NCBI RefSeq assembly: GCF_002204795.1
Contig: NZ_NIXO01000052.1
Location: forward strand, 1 to 45,550
Source of the DNA: Pseudomonas sp. K2I15
Lineage (GTDB): Bacteria; Pseudomonadota; Gammaproteobacteria; Pseudomonadales; Pseudomonadaceae
Direction of reading: 5' to 3'
DNA length: 45,550 bases
A program made the translations under genes and the position numbers. Positions 31,119 through 39,093 of the stretch are shown here, in pieces; within the stretch, counting starts at the first letter, position 1; each line of letters begins with the position of its first letter. Under the pieces are notes generated by a model that was not told where the DNA came from, made no database searches, and saw only the letters and a list, made by a program, of their open reading frames with translations.

Positions 31119-32104
31119 GCGGCTTCCTTGTAGGTGCTCAGCGCCTGTTCCAGCCGCAGCCAGTCGGCTTCAGTGTCCGGCAGGCCGAACCGCAGGCTGC
31201 TGTTGTCGACAAACAGGCGCAGCAGAATGCCGCGCTGGGCCATGAATTCATGCAACTGCTCCGCCCGGTCCGTGATCATCCACTGGAACAACGCGCAGCC
31301 ACCGTGGGGCCGCAGGCCATGGCGTTCAAGCACGTCAAACAGGCGCCGGCTGGCCGACTCGCAACGCAGCCGCTGTTGCGCATGGCCGCCGGTATCGCGC
31401 AGGCACACTTGCCCAAGCACCCGCGTCGGCCCGCTGACGGCCCATGGCCCCACCTGTTCGGCGAGCAGCTTGAGCAGCTTGCGCTCGGCCAGCACAAAAC
31501 CCAACCGCACCCCGGCCAGGCCGAAGAATTTGCCAAACGAGCGCAGCACAATCAGGCCGACTTGATGGGCCTGGCTCGCAAGACTCAACTGCGGGGTGAT
31601 GTCCATGAAGGCTTCGTCCACCACCAGCCAGCCACCACGCTGGGCCAGGCGTGCATGCCAGTCCAGCAGGCGTTGCGGCGCAAGGCTCAGGCCGGTGGGG
31701 TTGTTGGGATTGACCACCACCAGCACGTCGAGGCTGTCGAGGAAGAAGTCGACTTCCTGCTCCAGCACTTCACGCACGATGTAGCCGGCGCGGCGCCAGG
31801 CTTCGGCGTGTTCGGCGTAACACGGCGACAGCACGCCAACCTTGCCCGCCCGACGCAGGCGCGGCAGTAACTGGATCGCGGCCTGGGAGCCGGCCACCGG
31901 CAGCACATGGGTCGCGCCGTAATACTCGCAGGCAGCCTGTTCCAGGCCGTCATCGGTTTCAGGCAGGCGTGCCCAGGCCCGCAGCGGGATTTCCGGGACC
32001 GGGAACGGCCACGGCGCCAGGCCACTGGACAGGTCCAGCCAATCGGCCTCAGGAATGCCGTACTGCATTGCCGCCTTGCGCAAGCGGCCACCGTGCTCAA
32101 GCAT
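31115..32104 (-). CDS. cobD: Threonine-phosphate decarboxylase
   Basis: This PLP enzyme makes (R)-1-amino-2-propanol phosphate from threonine phosphate, the linker between the corrin ring and nucleotide loop (CobD of Salmonella, CobC in the P. denitrificans scheme). The 329-residue aminotransferase-fold protein has VVNPNNPTG near residue 127, VVDEAFMD near 158, the PLP-binding Lys in RSFGKFFGLAG near 190 and RLGF after it. I chose ATG 32104 (MLEHGGRLRK); the longer frame to 32122 lies inside cbiB. It overlaps cbiB by 8 nt and cobQ by 4 nt. Confidence 0.94.
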   Translation of the reverse strand: MLEHGGRLRKAAMQYGIPEADWLDLSSGLAPWPFPVPEIPLRAWARLPETDDGLEQAACEYYGATHVLPVAGSQAAIQLLPRLRRAGKVGVLSPCYAEHAEAWRRAGYIVREVLEQEVDFFLDSLDVLVVVNPNNPTGLSLAPQRLLDWHARLAQRGGWLVVDEAFMDITPQLSLASQAHQVGLIVLRSFGKFFGLAGVRLGFVLAERKLLKLLAEQVGPWAVSGPTRVLGQVCLRDTGGHAQQRLRCESASRRLFDVLERHGLRPHGGCALFQWMITDRAEQLHEFMAQRGILLRLFVDNSSLRFGLPDTEADWLRLEQALSTYKEAA

Positions 32105-33005
32105 AAAATTCAGCCCCCACACACAGGATCAGCAACCACAGCCACACGCCGCGTTGCACCAGTTGCCAGCCACGCTCGATGGAATCGGCATCCGCGGGTG
32201 GGCCTTCGCCCAGTTGCGGGCGCTGGTGCAGTTCGCCGTGATAAATCGCCGCGCCGCCCAACTCCACGCCAAGGGCGCCCGCACCTGCCGCCATCACCGG
32301 GCCGGCGTTGGGGCTGTCCCAGGTCGGGCCCTGGGTGCGCCAGCATTTGAGCGCCAGGCGGGTTTTTCCCAGCAGCGCGTAGGTCATTGCCACCAGGCGT
32401 GCCGGAATGTAGTTGAGCACGTCGTCGATCTTTGCCGCCGCCCAGCCGAAACGCTCAAAGCGTTCATTGCGGTAGCCCCACATGGCATCCAGGGTGTTGC
32501 TCAGACGATAGAGCACCACGCCGGGCACGCCGGCGACCACAAACCAGAACAGTGCGGCGAATACCGCATCGCTGCCGTTTTCCAGCACCGACTCGGTGGC
32601 CGCGCGGGCGACTTCTGTTTGGTCCAGTTCACTGGTCTGACGGCTCACCAAGTAGCTGACGCGTTTGCGCGCCTCGTCCAGGTCATCGCTGCGCAGCGCT
32701 TGTGCTACCGGCAGCACGTGTTCGCCCAGGCTGCGCATGCCAACGGCGCAATACAGCGCGAGGATTTCCACTACCCAACCGATGTAGGGCGCCCACGACA
32801 GGGCCGTGGCCAGCAGGGTCAACGGCACCACCGCGATCACCCACGCGGTGACGCCATGACTGCGCCAGCCACGGCCGCCGGAGTTGAAACGCTGCTCGAT
32901 GCGCCCGGCAAAATTGCCGAACGCCACCAGCGGATGCCAGCGCCTGGGCTCGCCCAGCAGCGCATCCAGCGCTACGGCAGCGACACTCAGCAAGGCCACA
33001 CTCAT
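32097..33005 (-). CDS. cbiB: Adenosylcobinamide-phosphate synthase
   Basis: CbiB (CobD in the aerobic nomenclature) attaches aminopropanol phosphate to adenosylcobyric acid at the membrane. The 302-residue polytopic protein begins MSVALLSVAAVALDALLGEP, with the family motif DALLGEPRRWHPLVAFG near residue 13. RDSEN-like acidic positions appear as ATESVLENGSDAVFAALFW near 138, and several hydrophobic helices follow. ATG 33005 overlaps the bluB stop by 4 nt, and the stop overlaps the threonine-phosphate decarboxylase gene by 8 nt. These two enzymes act in sequence. Confidence 0.95.
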   Translation of the reverse strand: MSVALLSVAAVALDALLGEPRRWHPLVAFGNFAGRIEQRFNSGGRGWRSHGVTAWVIAVVPLTLLATALSWAPYIGWVVEILALYCAVGMRSLGEHVLPVAQALRSDDLDEARKRVSYLVSRQTSELDQTEVARAATESVLENGSDAVFAALFWFVVAGVPGVVLYRLSNTLDAMWGYRNERFERFGWAAAKIDDVLNYIPARLVAMTYALLGKTRLALKCWRTQGPTWDSPNAGPVMAAGAGALGVELGGAAIYHGELHQRPQLGEGPPADADSIERGWQLVQRGVWLWLLILCVGAEFYA

Positions 33006-33652
33006 TGACTCACTCCCCAAAAATTCTCATACAACATGTCACTTAGCGGACGTGGTTCGGTCCAGCCTTCGAGCTGCAACATCGGTGCCGGGTAGAACTC
33101 GGTCACCGGGCCCAGGCACAACACAGCCAGTGGCTTGGCACCGGGCGGCAGGCCGAGCAGGTCGGCCAGGGCCTGGGGTTCAAACAGCGAGACCCAGCCC
33201 ATGCCCAGCCCTTCGACGCGGGCCGCCAGCCATAGATTCTGGATCGCACAGGACAACGACGCCATGTCCATTTCCGGCAAGGTGCGGCGACCGAAGATAT
33301 GCCGCTCGCGGTCGTCCATCAGCGCAGCCACCAGCACTTCGGCGCAGTCGTTGATGCCTTCGACCTTGAGCTTCATGAACTGGTCGGAGCGCTCGCCGAG
33401 CGCCTCGGCGGTGCGCACGCGTTCTTCTTCCACCAGTTGCTGGATTTGGCCGCGCAGGTTGCGGTCGCTGATGCGGATAAACCGCCACGGCTGCATCAGC
33501 CCGACACTCGGCGCCTGGTGCGCAGCTTGCAGAAGGCGCTGGAGCAATTGCGGCGCGACGCTGCCGCCACTGAAGTGGCGCATGTCACGGCGTTCGGCGA
33601 TGGCGCGGTAGACGGCGGCGCGGTCGGCTTCGGGAAAGGCGTTGTCAGTCAT
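33002..33652 (-). CDS. bluB: 5,6-dimethylbenzimidazole synthase
   Basis: BluB breaks down reduced FMN with oxygen to give 5,6-dimethylbenzimidazole, the lower ligand of cobalamin, so this organism can make true B12 aerobically. The 216-residue nitroreductase-fold protein shows ERRDMRHFSGG near residue 20 (flavin phosphate contact), HQAPSVGLMQPWRFIRI near 46, and GMGWVSLFEPQALADLL near 166. The ATG at 33652 overlaps the cobB stop by 4 nt. The region just upstream, which holds the ribosome site (GAAGAGG), is now REP sequence, so the REPIN supplies part of the bluB initiation signal. Confidence 0.95.
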   Translation of the reverse strand: MTDNAFPEADRAAVYRAIAERRDMRHFSGGSVAPQLLQRLLQAAHQAPSVGLMQPWRFIRISDRNLRGQIQQLVEEERVRTAEALGERSDQFMKLKVEGINDCAEVLVAALMDDRERHIFGRRTLPEMDMASLSCAIQNLWLAARVEGLGMGWVSLFEPQALADLLGLPPGAKPLAVLCLGPVTEFYPAPMLQLEGWTEPRPLSDMLYENFWGVSQ

Positions 33653-35058
33653 GGCCTCTTCGCGAGCAAGCCCGCTCCCACATTAGAGTTTTGGTGTGCA
33701 GCAGACTGGGAGTCGACTCGGTTCAATGTGGGAACGGGTTTGCTCGCGAAAGCGGTTTCCTGGTCCGGCGCAAACAGTGCAGCCACCGCTGTCGGGTTGG
33801 ACGGGAAATAAAAGTGCACGTAGGACGCCGTCATCCGGCCCTGACGGTAAACCGCCTCGGCGCCGCGCCCGCCATTCGGGCTCAGGCCCCGGGCAATCGG
33901 CTGCCATTCGGTGCTGGTCAGCGAATGATGGTAGGTGTGGCCGCGCAACAGGCCTTCGGGCAGTTCGACATTTTGCAGGGCCAACGCCGCCAGACGTTTC
34001 TGCATTACGGCATCGCCCTGGAGCAAGCCGACCAGTTCAGCACGGGTGCCGTCGACATCGGTGAGCGAGTCCAGCAGATAGAGCATGCCGCCGCATTCAG
34101 CCAGCAGCGGTTTGCCGGCGGCGTGATGAGCGCGGATGGCGTCGAGCATCGGGGTATTTTCCGACAGCGCCTGGTGATGCAATTCCGGGTAACCGCCGGG
34201 CAGGTACAGGCTGTCAGCTTCGGGCAACGCGCTGTCACGAATCGGCGAGAAGAAGCGCAGTTCGGCGCCCATCGCCCTCAGCAGGTCAAGGCTGGCGCCA
34301 TAGGTAAAGGCGAAGGCTTCGTCGCGAGCCACCGCAATGCGTACGCCGGCCAGCAACGGTTGGGCCTCGATCACTTCAGGCGCGGCGAATTCCACCGGCG
34401 GTGGCAGCGCTACCTCGCAGCTGCTGCCCAGGGCTTGGGCGGCAGCATCGAGGCGTAAGTCGAGGTCGTTCAGTTCACTGGCTTGCACCAGGCCAAGGTG
34501 GCGGCTGGGCAATTCAATGCCGGTCTCCCGGGACAGTGCGCCGTACCAGCGCAGGCCTTCGGTAAGGCTGCCTTCGAGCAATTGCGCATGGCGCAGCGTG
34601 CCGACGCGGTTGGCCAGTACGCCGGCAAACGGCAGGTCCGGCTGGTAGCGCGCCAAGCCCAACGCCAGGGCGCCAAAGGTCTGGGCCATGGCCGTACCGT
34701 CGATCACCGCCAGTACCGGCACGCCAAAGTGCCGCGCCAGGTCGGCGCTGGACGGTGTGCCATCGAACAGGCCCATCACGCCTTCGATCAGGATCAGGTC
34801 GGCTTCCCCCGCCGCTTCCCACAGCAACCGGCGACTTTCCTGCTCGCCCACCATCCACATGTCCAATTGATACACAGGCGCACCACTGGCGCGCTCGTGG
34901 ATCATCGGGTCGAGAAAGTCCGGGCCGCATTTGAACACTCGCACCTTGCGCCCCAGGTTGCGGTGCAAGCGGGCGAGCGCGGCGGTGACGGTGGTTTTGC
35001 CCTGGCCGGATGCCGGTGCGGCGATCAGGACAGCAGGGCAATGACGGGGCTGATTCAA
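33649..35058 (-). CDS. cobB: Cobyrinate a,c-diamide synthase with REP-encoded C-terminus
   Basis: CobB amidates the a and c carboxylates of (hydrogeno)cobyrinate with glutamine and ATP. The 469-residue protein has the P-loop APASGQGKTTVTAAL (residues 14-28) and a class I glutamine amidotransferase domain with Cys in AECGGMLYL near residue 326 and the His region HTYHHS near 382. The start is TTG 35058, overlapping the cobO TGA (TTGA), so initiation is probably by coupling. The last 35 or so residues, from about ETAFASKP to NVGAGLLAKRP, are read from a REPIN at 33659-33751. Homologues normally end soon after the FPSNPTAVAALF segment. The tail is therefore a repeat-derived extension, likely tolerated rather than functional. 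Confidence 0.94.
   Translation of the reverse strand: MNQPRHCPAVLIAAPASGQGKTTVTAALARLHRNLGRKVRVFKCGPDFLDPMIHERASGAPVYQLDMWMVGEQESRRLLWEAAGEADLILIEGVMGLFDGTPSSADLARHFGVPVLAVIDGTAMAQTFGALALGLARYQPDLPFAGVLANRVGTLRHAQLLEGSLTEGLRWYGALSRETGIELPSRHLGLVQASELNDLDLRLDAAAQALGSSCEVALPPPVEFAAPEVIEAQPLLAGVRIAVARDEAFAFTYGASLDLLRAMGAELRFFSPIRDSALPEADSLYLPGGYPELHHQALSENTPMLDAIRAHHAAGKPLLAECGGMLYLLDSLTDVDGTRAELVGLLQGDAVMQKRLAALALQNVELPEGLLRGHTYHHSLTSTEWQPIARGLSPNGGRGAEAVYRQGRMTASYVHFYFPSNPTAVAALFAPDQETAFASKPVPTLNRVDSQSAAHQNSNVGAGLLAKRP
33659..33751. repeat. REPIN inside the cobB 3' end
   Basis: TTCGCGAGCAAGCCCGCTCC plus CACATT (from 33659) and the inverted unit AATGTGGGAACGGGTTTGCTCGCGAA (to about 33750) face each other with CCCACAT tails inward, over a loop of about 42 bp. 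Orientation is opposite to the copies at 12904 and 37425. The whole repeat is in frame within cobB and reaches to 7 bp from the bluB start. Confidence 0.88.
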
Positions 35059-35666
35059 AGTTCGATGCCTTTCTGTGCCTTGATACCGGCCTGGAAGGCG
35101 TGCTTGAGCATACCCATTTCCGTCACAGTGTCGGCCATTTCGATCAATTCGGGTTTGGCGCCACGGCCGGTCACCAGCACGTGCTGCATTGGCGGGCGGG
35201 CTTGCAGGTCGCTGAGCACCTGGTCCAGATCGAGGTAGCCATGCTTGAGGGCGATGTTCAGCTCATCCAGCACCACCAGGCCGATGTCTGGGTTCTGCAG
35301 CATTTCCCGCGATACCGCCCAGGCGGCTTCGGCGGCAACGATGTCACGCGCGCGGTCCTGGGTTTCCCAGGTAAAGCCTTCGCCCATCACGTGGAAGCGC
35401 ACCTGCTCGGGGAAACGGCGGAAGAACAGCTCTTCGCCGGTGCTGTTGCGGCCCTTGATGAACTGCACCACGCCACACTGCATGCCGTGGCCCATGGCCC
35501 GTGCCAGCATGCCGAACGCGGAGCTGCTCTTGCCCTTGCCGTTGCCGGTGAGCACCAGCAGCAATCCGCACTCGTTGGGTGAGTTGGCAATGCGCTCATC
35601 AATCACGGCTTTTTTGCGCAGCATGCGCGCCAGGTGGCGTTCGTCACGATCGGGGGATTCAGTCAT
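35055..35666 (-). CDS. cobO: Cob(I)yrinic acid a,c-diamide adenosyltransferase
   Basis: CobO (CobA/BtuR type) adds the 5'-deoxyadenosyl group to the corrin cobalt. The 203-residue protein has the P-loop LTGNGKGKSSSAFGMLARA (near residues 37-55), with FIKGRNSTGEE near 66 and VVLDELNIALKHGYLD near 129. I chose ATG 35666 (MTESPDRDE) because GGAGAG stands upstream. The longer frame to 35795 enters the riboswitch. It is the first gene of the operon, 91 bp after the riboswitch aptamer, and overlaps cobB by 4 nt. Confidence 0.96.
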   Translation of the reverse strand: MTESPDRDERHLARMLRKKAVIDERIANSPNECGLLLVLTGNGKGKSSSAFGMLARAMGHGMQCGVVQFIKGRNSTGEELFFRRFPEQVRFHVMGEGFTWETQDRARDIVAAEAAWAVSREMLQNPDIGLVVLDELNIALKHGYLDLDQVLSDLQARPPMQHVLVTGRGAKPELIEMADTVTEMGMLKHAFQAGIKAQKGIEL

Positions 35667-35756
35667 GGCAGCTCTCCGTTGGGGCTGGACAAAAACGGCG
35701 GGCAGGAAAAAGACACATACAGACAGCCAAGCATCGCCCACCGTGATGCTGTTGGA

Positions 35757-35965
35757 TGGATCAGGCCGGTCTCCGGGCTCATGAGTGACATGCAATGCCG
35801 AGGGTGCGCCTTCCCATATCGCGAGCGATACAGTGGCTTAAGGCACCGTCTTGACTCATTTACCGTTGCGGGGGCAGCGCCGGAATCGTGGCTGCACTGT
35901 AGAAAAGTGCGCTCACTCACCGGCTTCCCTGTTTCACTCAGTCGGCGCGTACGCCACAGAGCACC
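35757..35965 (-). ncRNA. Cobalamin riboswitch controlling the cob operon
   Basis: On the minus strand the conserved cobalamin aptamer elements appear in order: AAGCCGGTGAGTG, then GCTGCCCCCGCAACGGT (35862-35878), AAGCCACTG, GGGAAGG, and the B12 box AGCCCGGAGACCGGCC (35764-35779). It lies 91 bp upstream of the cobO start. When adenosylcobalamin is bound it is expected to switch off the ten-gene cobO to cobS run, probably by hiding the cobO ribosome site, since no clear terminator is seen between it and cobO. Confidence 0.92.
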
Positions 35966-36082
35966 TGAAACAAGCCGCGAAGGTTAGTGGGTTGGGGGTG
36001 GAGCGTCAATTAAAGCCGGACACGCGCGTGAACCATCGGGTCGCTACACGCCTCTACCCCTACAGGTATTAAGGAGAAAACC

Positions 36083-37396
36083 ATGCACAAGACCCGACTC
36101 GCCCTACTGATTATGGTCGCCGGCACCCTCGCCGCCTGCGGTGAAAGCTCTACCCTGCAAGTGTCCGAAGGCACCGGGCCCTCGCCCAAACTGCCGGAAC
36201 CGAACAAAACCCTGATCCCCACGGTGAATATCGCGCCGGCCATTGGCTGGCCCGAAGGCGCCAAGCCGACCCCGGCGGCGGGCACCCAAGTGGCGGCGTT
36301 TGCCGAAGGCCTGGACCACCCGCGCTGGCTGTATGTGCTGCCCAATGGCGATGTGCTGGTGGCGGAAACCAATGCGCCGCCCAAACCGGACGACTCCAAG
36401 GGCATTCGCGGCTGGGTGATGGAGAAAGTCATGGGGCGCGCAGGGGCTGCCGTGCCGAGCCCGAATCGCATCACCCTGCTGCGGGATGCCGACCACGATG
36501 GCGTGGCGGAAACCCGCACGGTGTTCCTGGAGAACCTGAACTCGCCGTTCGGCATGACGCTGGTGGGCAACGACCTGTATGTCGCCGATTCGGATAAGTT
36601 GCTGCGCTTCCCTTATCAGCCAGGCGAAACCTCGATCAAGGAAGCCGGCACCACAGTGGTCGACCTGCCGGGCGGCAGCATCAACCATCACTGGACCAAG
36701 AACGTGGTCGCCAGCAAAGACGGCAGCAAGCTGTACGTCAGCGTGGGCTCCAACAGCAACGTTGGGGAAAACGGCCTGGAAGCGGAGCAAGGCCGGGCCG
36801 CGATCTGGGAAGTGGACCGCGCCACCGGCCAGCATCGCATCTTCGCCTCCGGCCTGCGCAACCCCAACGGCATGGCGTGGGAACCGCAAAGCGGCAAGCT
36901 GTGGACGGCAGTCAACGAGCGCGATGAAATCGGCAGCGACCTGGTGCCGGACTACATCACCTCGGTCAAGGATGGCGCCTTTTACGGCTGGCCGTTCAGT
37001 TACTACGGGCAGCACATCGATGTGCGGGTTAATCCACAGAACCCGGACCTGGTGGCCAAGGCGATTGCACCGGACTATGCAGTGGGCCCGCACACGGCGT
37101 CCCTGGGGCTGACCTTTGCCGACGGCAGCAAGTTACCGGCACAGTTCAGTAACGGCGCGTTTATCGGCCAGCATGGCTCGTGGAACCGCAAGCCCCACAG
37201 TGGCTACAAGGTGATCTTTGTGCCGTTTGAGGCAGGCAAGCCCAAAGGCCAGCCGGTGGATGTGCTGACTGGGTTCCTCAACAGCGATGAGAAAGCCATG
37301 GGCCGCCCGGTAGGCGTGGTGATCGACAAGCAGGGGGATTTGTTGGTGGCAGATGATGTGGGGAACACGGTGTGGCGGGTGTCGGCGGCGAAGTAG
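36083..37396 (+). CDS. PQQ-dependent sugar dehydrogenase-like lipoprotein (sorbosone dehydrogenase family)
   Basis: The 437-residue protein has a lipoprotein signal (LAAC, lipidated Cys19) and so is anchored in the envelope, facing the periplasm. The rest is a six-bladed beta-propeller of the soluble glucose/sorbosone dehydrogenase family: DHPRWLYVLPNGDVLVAETN near residue 80, SGLRNPNGMAWEP near 255, then WTAVNERDEIGSDLVPDY, GAFYGWPFSYYGQHID and a C-terminal GDLLVADDVGNTVWRV. The family oxidises sugars using PQQ and passes electrons to the respiratory chain. PQQ use here is from the family, and the sugar is unknown. TAAGGAG precedes ATG 36083. Single-gene unit; the REPIN follows. Confidence 0.9.
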   Translation: MHKTRLALLIMVAGTLAACGESSTLQVSEGTGPSPKLPEPNKTLIPTVNIAPAIGWPEGAKPTPAAGTQVAAFAEGLDHPRWLYVLPNGDVLVAETNAPPKPDDSKGIRGWVMEKVMGRAGAAVPSPNRITLLRDADHDGVAETRTVFLENLNSPFGMTLVGNDLYVADSDKLLRFPYQPGETSIKEAGTTVVDLPGGSINHHWTKNVVASKDGSKLYVSVGSNSNVGENGLEAEQGRAAIWEVDRATGQHRIFASGLRNPNGMAWEPQSGKLWTAVNERDEIGSDLVPDYITSVKDGAFYGWPFSYYGQHIDVRVNPQNPDLVAKAIAPDYAVGPHTASLGLTFADGSKLPAQFSNGAFIGQHGSWNRKPHSGYKVIFVPFEAGKPKGQPVDVLTGFLNSDEKAMGRPVGVVIDKQGDLLVADDVGNTVWRVSAAK

Positions 37397-37424
37397 CCGA
37401 CTTCGTAAACACCACAACATAAAG

Positions 37425-37533
37425 GTGGGAGCGGGCTTGTGTGGGAGCGGGCTTGCTCGCGAATGCGGTGTGTCAGTCACCGAATGCATCAACTGAAAGA
37501 CTGCATTCGCGAGCAAGCCCGCCCCCCCACATC
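37425..37533. repeat. REPIN with a duplicated left end
   Basis: GTGGGAGCGGGCTTGT occurs twice in tandem (37425-37440 and, without the last base match, 37441-37455) before GCTCGCGAA. The right unit is TTCGCGAGCAAGCCCGCCCC plus CCCACAT. The loop gcggtgtgtcagtcaccgaatg is shared with the copies at 1 and 12904. It lies between the convergent PQQ and NlpC/P60 genes. Confidence 0.87.
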
Positions 37534-37548
37534 TGGCTTAGTATTTTC

Positions 37549-38091
37549 CTACGGATTGCGGGCCAGGTGTTCCGCCGGCAATACGCGCTTGGCGCTCAGG
37601 TAGGCGTTCTGCCAATAGGCCTTGGACAGCGTGTCCAACTTCACCGTACCGCCGGTTTGCGGCGCATGCACAAAGCGCCCTTCGCCTACATAGATCCCGG
37701 CGTGACTGACCTGCGAGCCGCCGCCGGTGGCGAAGAAGATCAGGTCGCCGGTTTGCAGGTTGTTTTCACTCACGTCCTGGGCGCGCATCACGATCAACTC
37801 GCGAGTAGTACGCGGCAGGGAGATGCCGGCGGCATCACGGTATACAAAACCGATCAAGCCACTGCAATCAAACCCCGAGTCCGGCGTATTGCCGCCCCAG
37901 CGATAAGGCGTGCCGACCAGGCCAAGCGCACGGAAGAGCACGTCTTCGGCAGCAGGCGAGAAACTTTGGGAGGCATAAGTGTTGAACACCGGCTTGGGCT
38001 TGACGGCCACGGGAGCAGGCGGAGGACGACTTGCGCAGGCGCTGAGCAGCGCGGCGCAAACGAGAAGAATTAGGCGGGCCGAGGTCGACAT
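37549..38091 (-). CDS. NlpC/P60 lipoprotein, peptidoglycan endopeptidase (copy 1)
   Basis: The 180-residue lipoprotein (LLSAC, Cys19) carries an NlpC/P60 cysteine peptidase domain over residues 50-175 that cuts peptide bonds in peptidoglycan stems. The catalytic Cys is in GFDCSGLIGFVY near residue 76, the His in VSHAGIYVG near 129, and the third residue in RFVHAPQ near 141. The domain matches that of the gene at 38236-38880, which lies upstream on the same strand with 144 bp between them, so the two probably arose by tandem duplication. Spr/MepS-like size. Likely a cell-wall growth enzyme. Confidence 0.93.
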   Translation of the reverse strand: MSTSARLILLVCAALLSACASRPPPAPVAVKPKPVFNTYASQSFSPAAEDVLFRALGLVGTPYRWGGNTPDSGFDCSGLIGFVYRDAAGISLPRTTRELIVMRAQDVSENNLQTGDLIFFATGGGSQVSHAGIYVGEGRFVHAPQTGGTVKLDTLSKAYWQNAYLSAKRVLPAEHLARNP

Positions 38092-38235
38092 GGGCAGAAC
38101 AATCCTGATCTGGATGCGGCTTTCGCTGCCGAACGCTGAAAACCAGAACGCGCAAGCAAAGCTCGCGCGATCGATTTACAACAATGTCCAGGGATTCTAG
38201 CGCTTACACGTCAAACTTCAAGTATCACTTTAACT

Positions 38236-38880
38236 TTACTTGCTAGCAGTAACGGTAGTCGGGGCCATCGCGAGGGCGCGCTTGGCTTCGATGAAGGTTT
38301 TGCTCCAGTAGCTGTCACCCAGGTTATCGACTCGCACACCACCGCTGCGGCGGCTGCTGGAGTGGATAAACTGGTTGTCGCCCAGGTAGATACCGGCGTG
38401 GCTGACACGACCACGGCCCGCAGTGCTAAAGAAAAGCAGATCACCTGGCTTGAGGTTGTTTCGTGCGACCAACGGTGCATTTACGTTGATCATTTCGCGG
38501 GTGGAGCGCGGCAGATTCATGCCGGCTTCCTCACGGAACAGGTAGCCGATGAAACCGCTGCAGTCGAAACCGGCTTCAGAGGTACCGCCGAAACGGTAAC
38601 GGGTACCGATCAGGGACATGCCGCGTTCGAGAATGCTGTCGGCCAGAACTGGAAGCTGGTAAGGCTTGGCGCCGGAGAAGTCGGCGAGTTCTTTTTCGGT
38701 AGCCTGCTCTTCTTTATAGAAAGCTTCCTGATAAACAGTGGAAGACTGAGATGCTACGAATTTTGCCTGGGACTGTTGTGCTGGTTTTTGCTGCTCAGCC
38801 ACGTTTTGAGTGTGGGTGGCGCAACCAAACAACAGGGTAACGAGTGCGAGAGGCACGAGGGGTGCGAAGCGATTTAGCAT
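38236..38880 (-). CDS. NlpC/P60 lipoprotein, peptidoglycan endopeptidase (copy 2)
   Basis: The 214-residue lipoprotein (LLFGC, Cys20) has a longer linker (residues 21-75, rich in Gln, Ala and Lys) before its NlpC/P60 domain. The catalytic residues are Cys in GFDCSGFIGYLF near 103, His in VSHAGIYLG near 156, and His in QFIHSSSRR near 168. I chose ATG 38880 (MLNRFAPLV); a GTG two codons earlier (38886) is possible. It is paralogous to copy 1 just downstream. Both resemble MepS/Spr endopeptidases that open peptidoglycan crosslinks for growth. Confidence 0.93.
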   Translation of the reverse strand: MLNRFAPLVPLALVTLLFGCATHTQNVAEQQKPAQQSQAKFVASQSSTVYQEAFYKEEQATEKELADFSGAKPYQLPVLADSILERGMSLIGTRYRFGGTSEAGFDCSGFIGYLFREEAGMNLPRSTREMINVNAPLVARNNLKPGDLLFFSTAGRGRVSHAGIYLGDNQFIHSSSRRSGGVRVDNLGDSYWSKTFIEAKRALAMAPTTVTASK

Positions 38881-39093
38881 GGGCACGACCGTGGCTGATG
38901 TGTAAAGAAGCCGAGACTATGCCCTCTATCACATCGATTTGCAAATTCAATCGTGATCTATGTGACTTCTTGTTTGGACTATGACATCTAAGCCCTTAAC
39001 ACCCTATGCAACCCATTTGCGTGGCCAATCCGGCCAAAACGCGAGTTTTCTGGCGCCTGGAATTTGCCGAGAGCCCCGGTTTTAAAGGGCCAC

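Noticed and set aside
35667..35795. 43-residue N-terminal extension of CobO
   Set aside because: This part lies between the gene and the B12 box and enters the riboswitch. ATG 35666 has the proper GGAGAG site.
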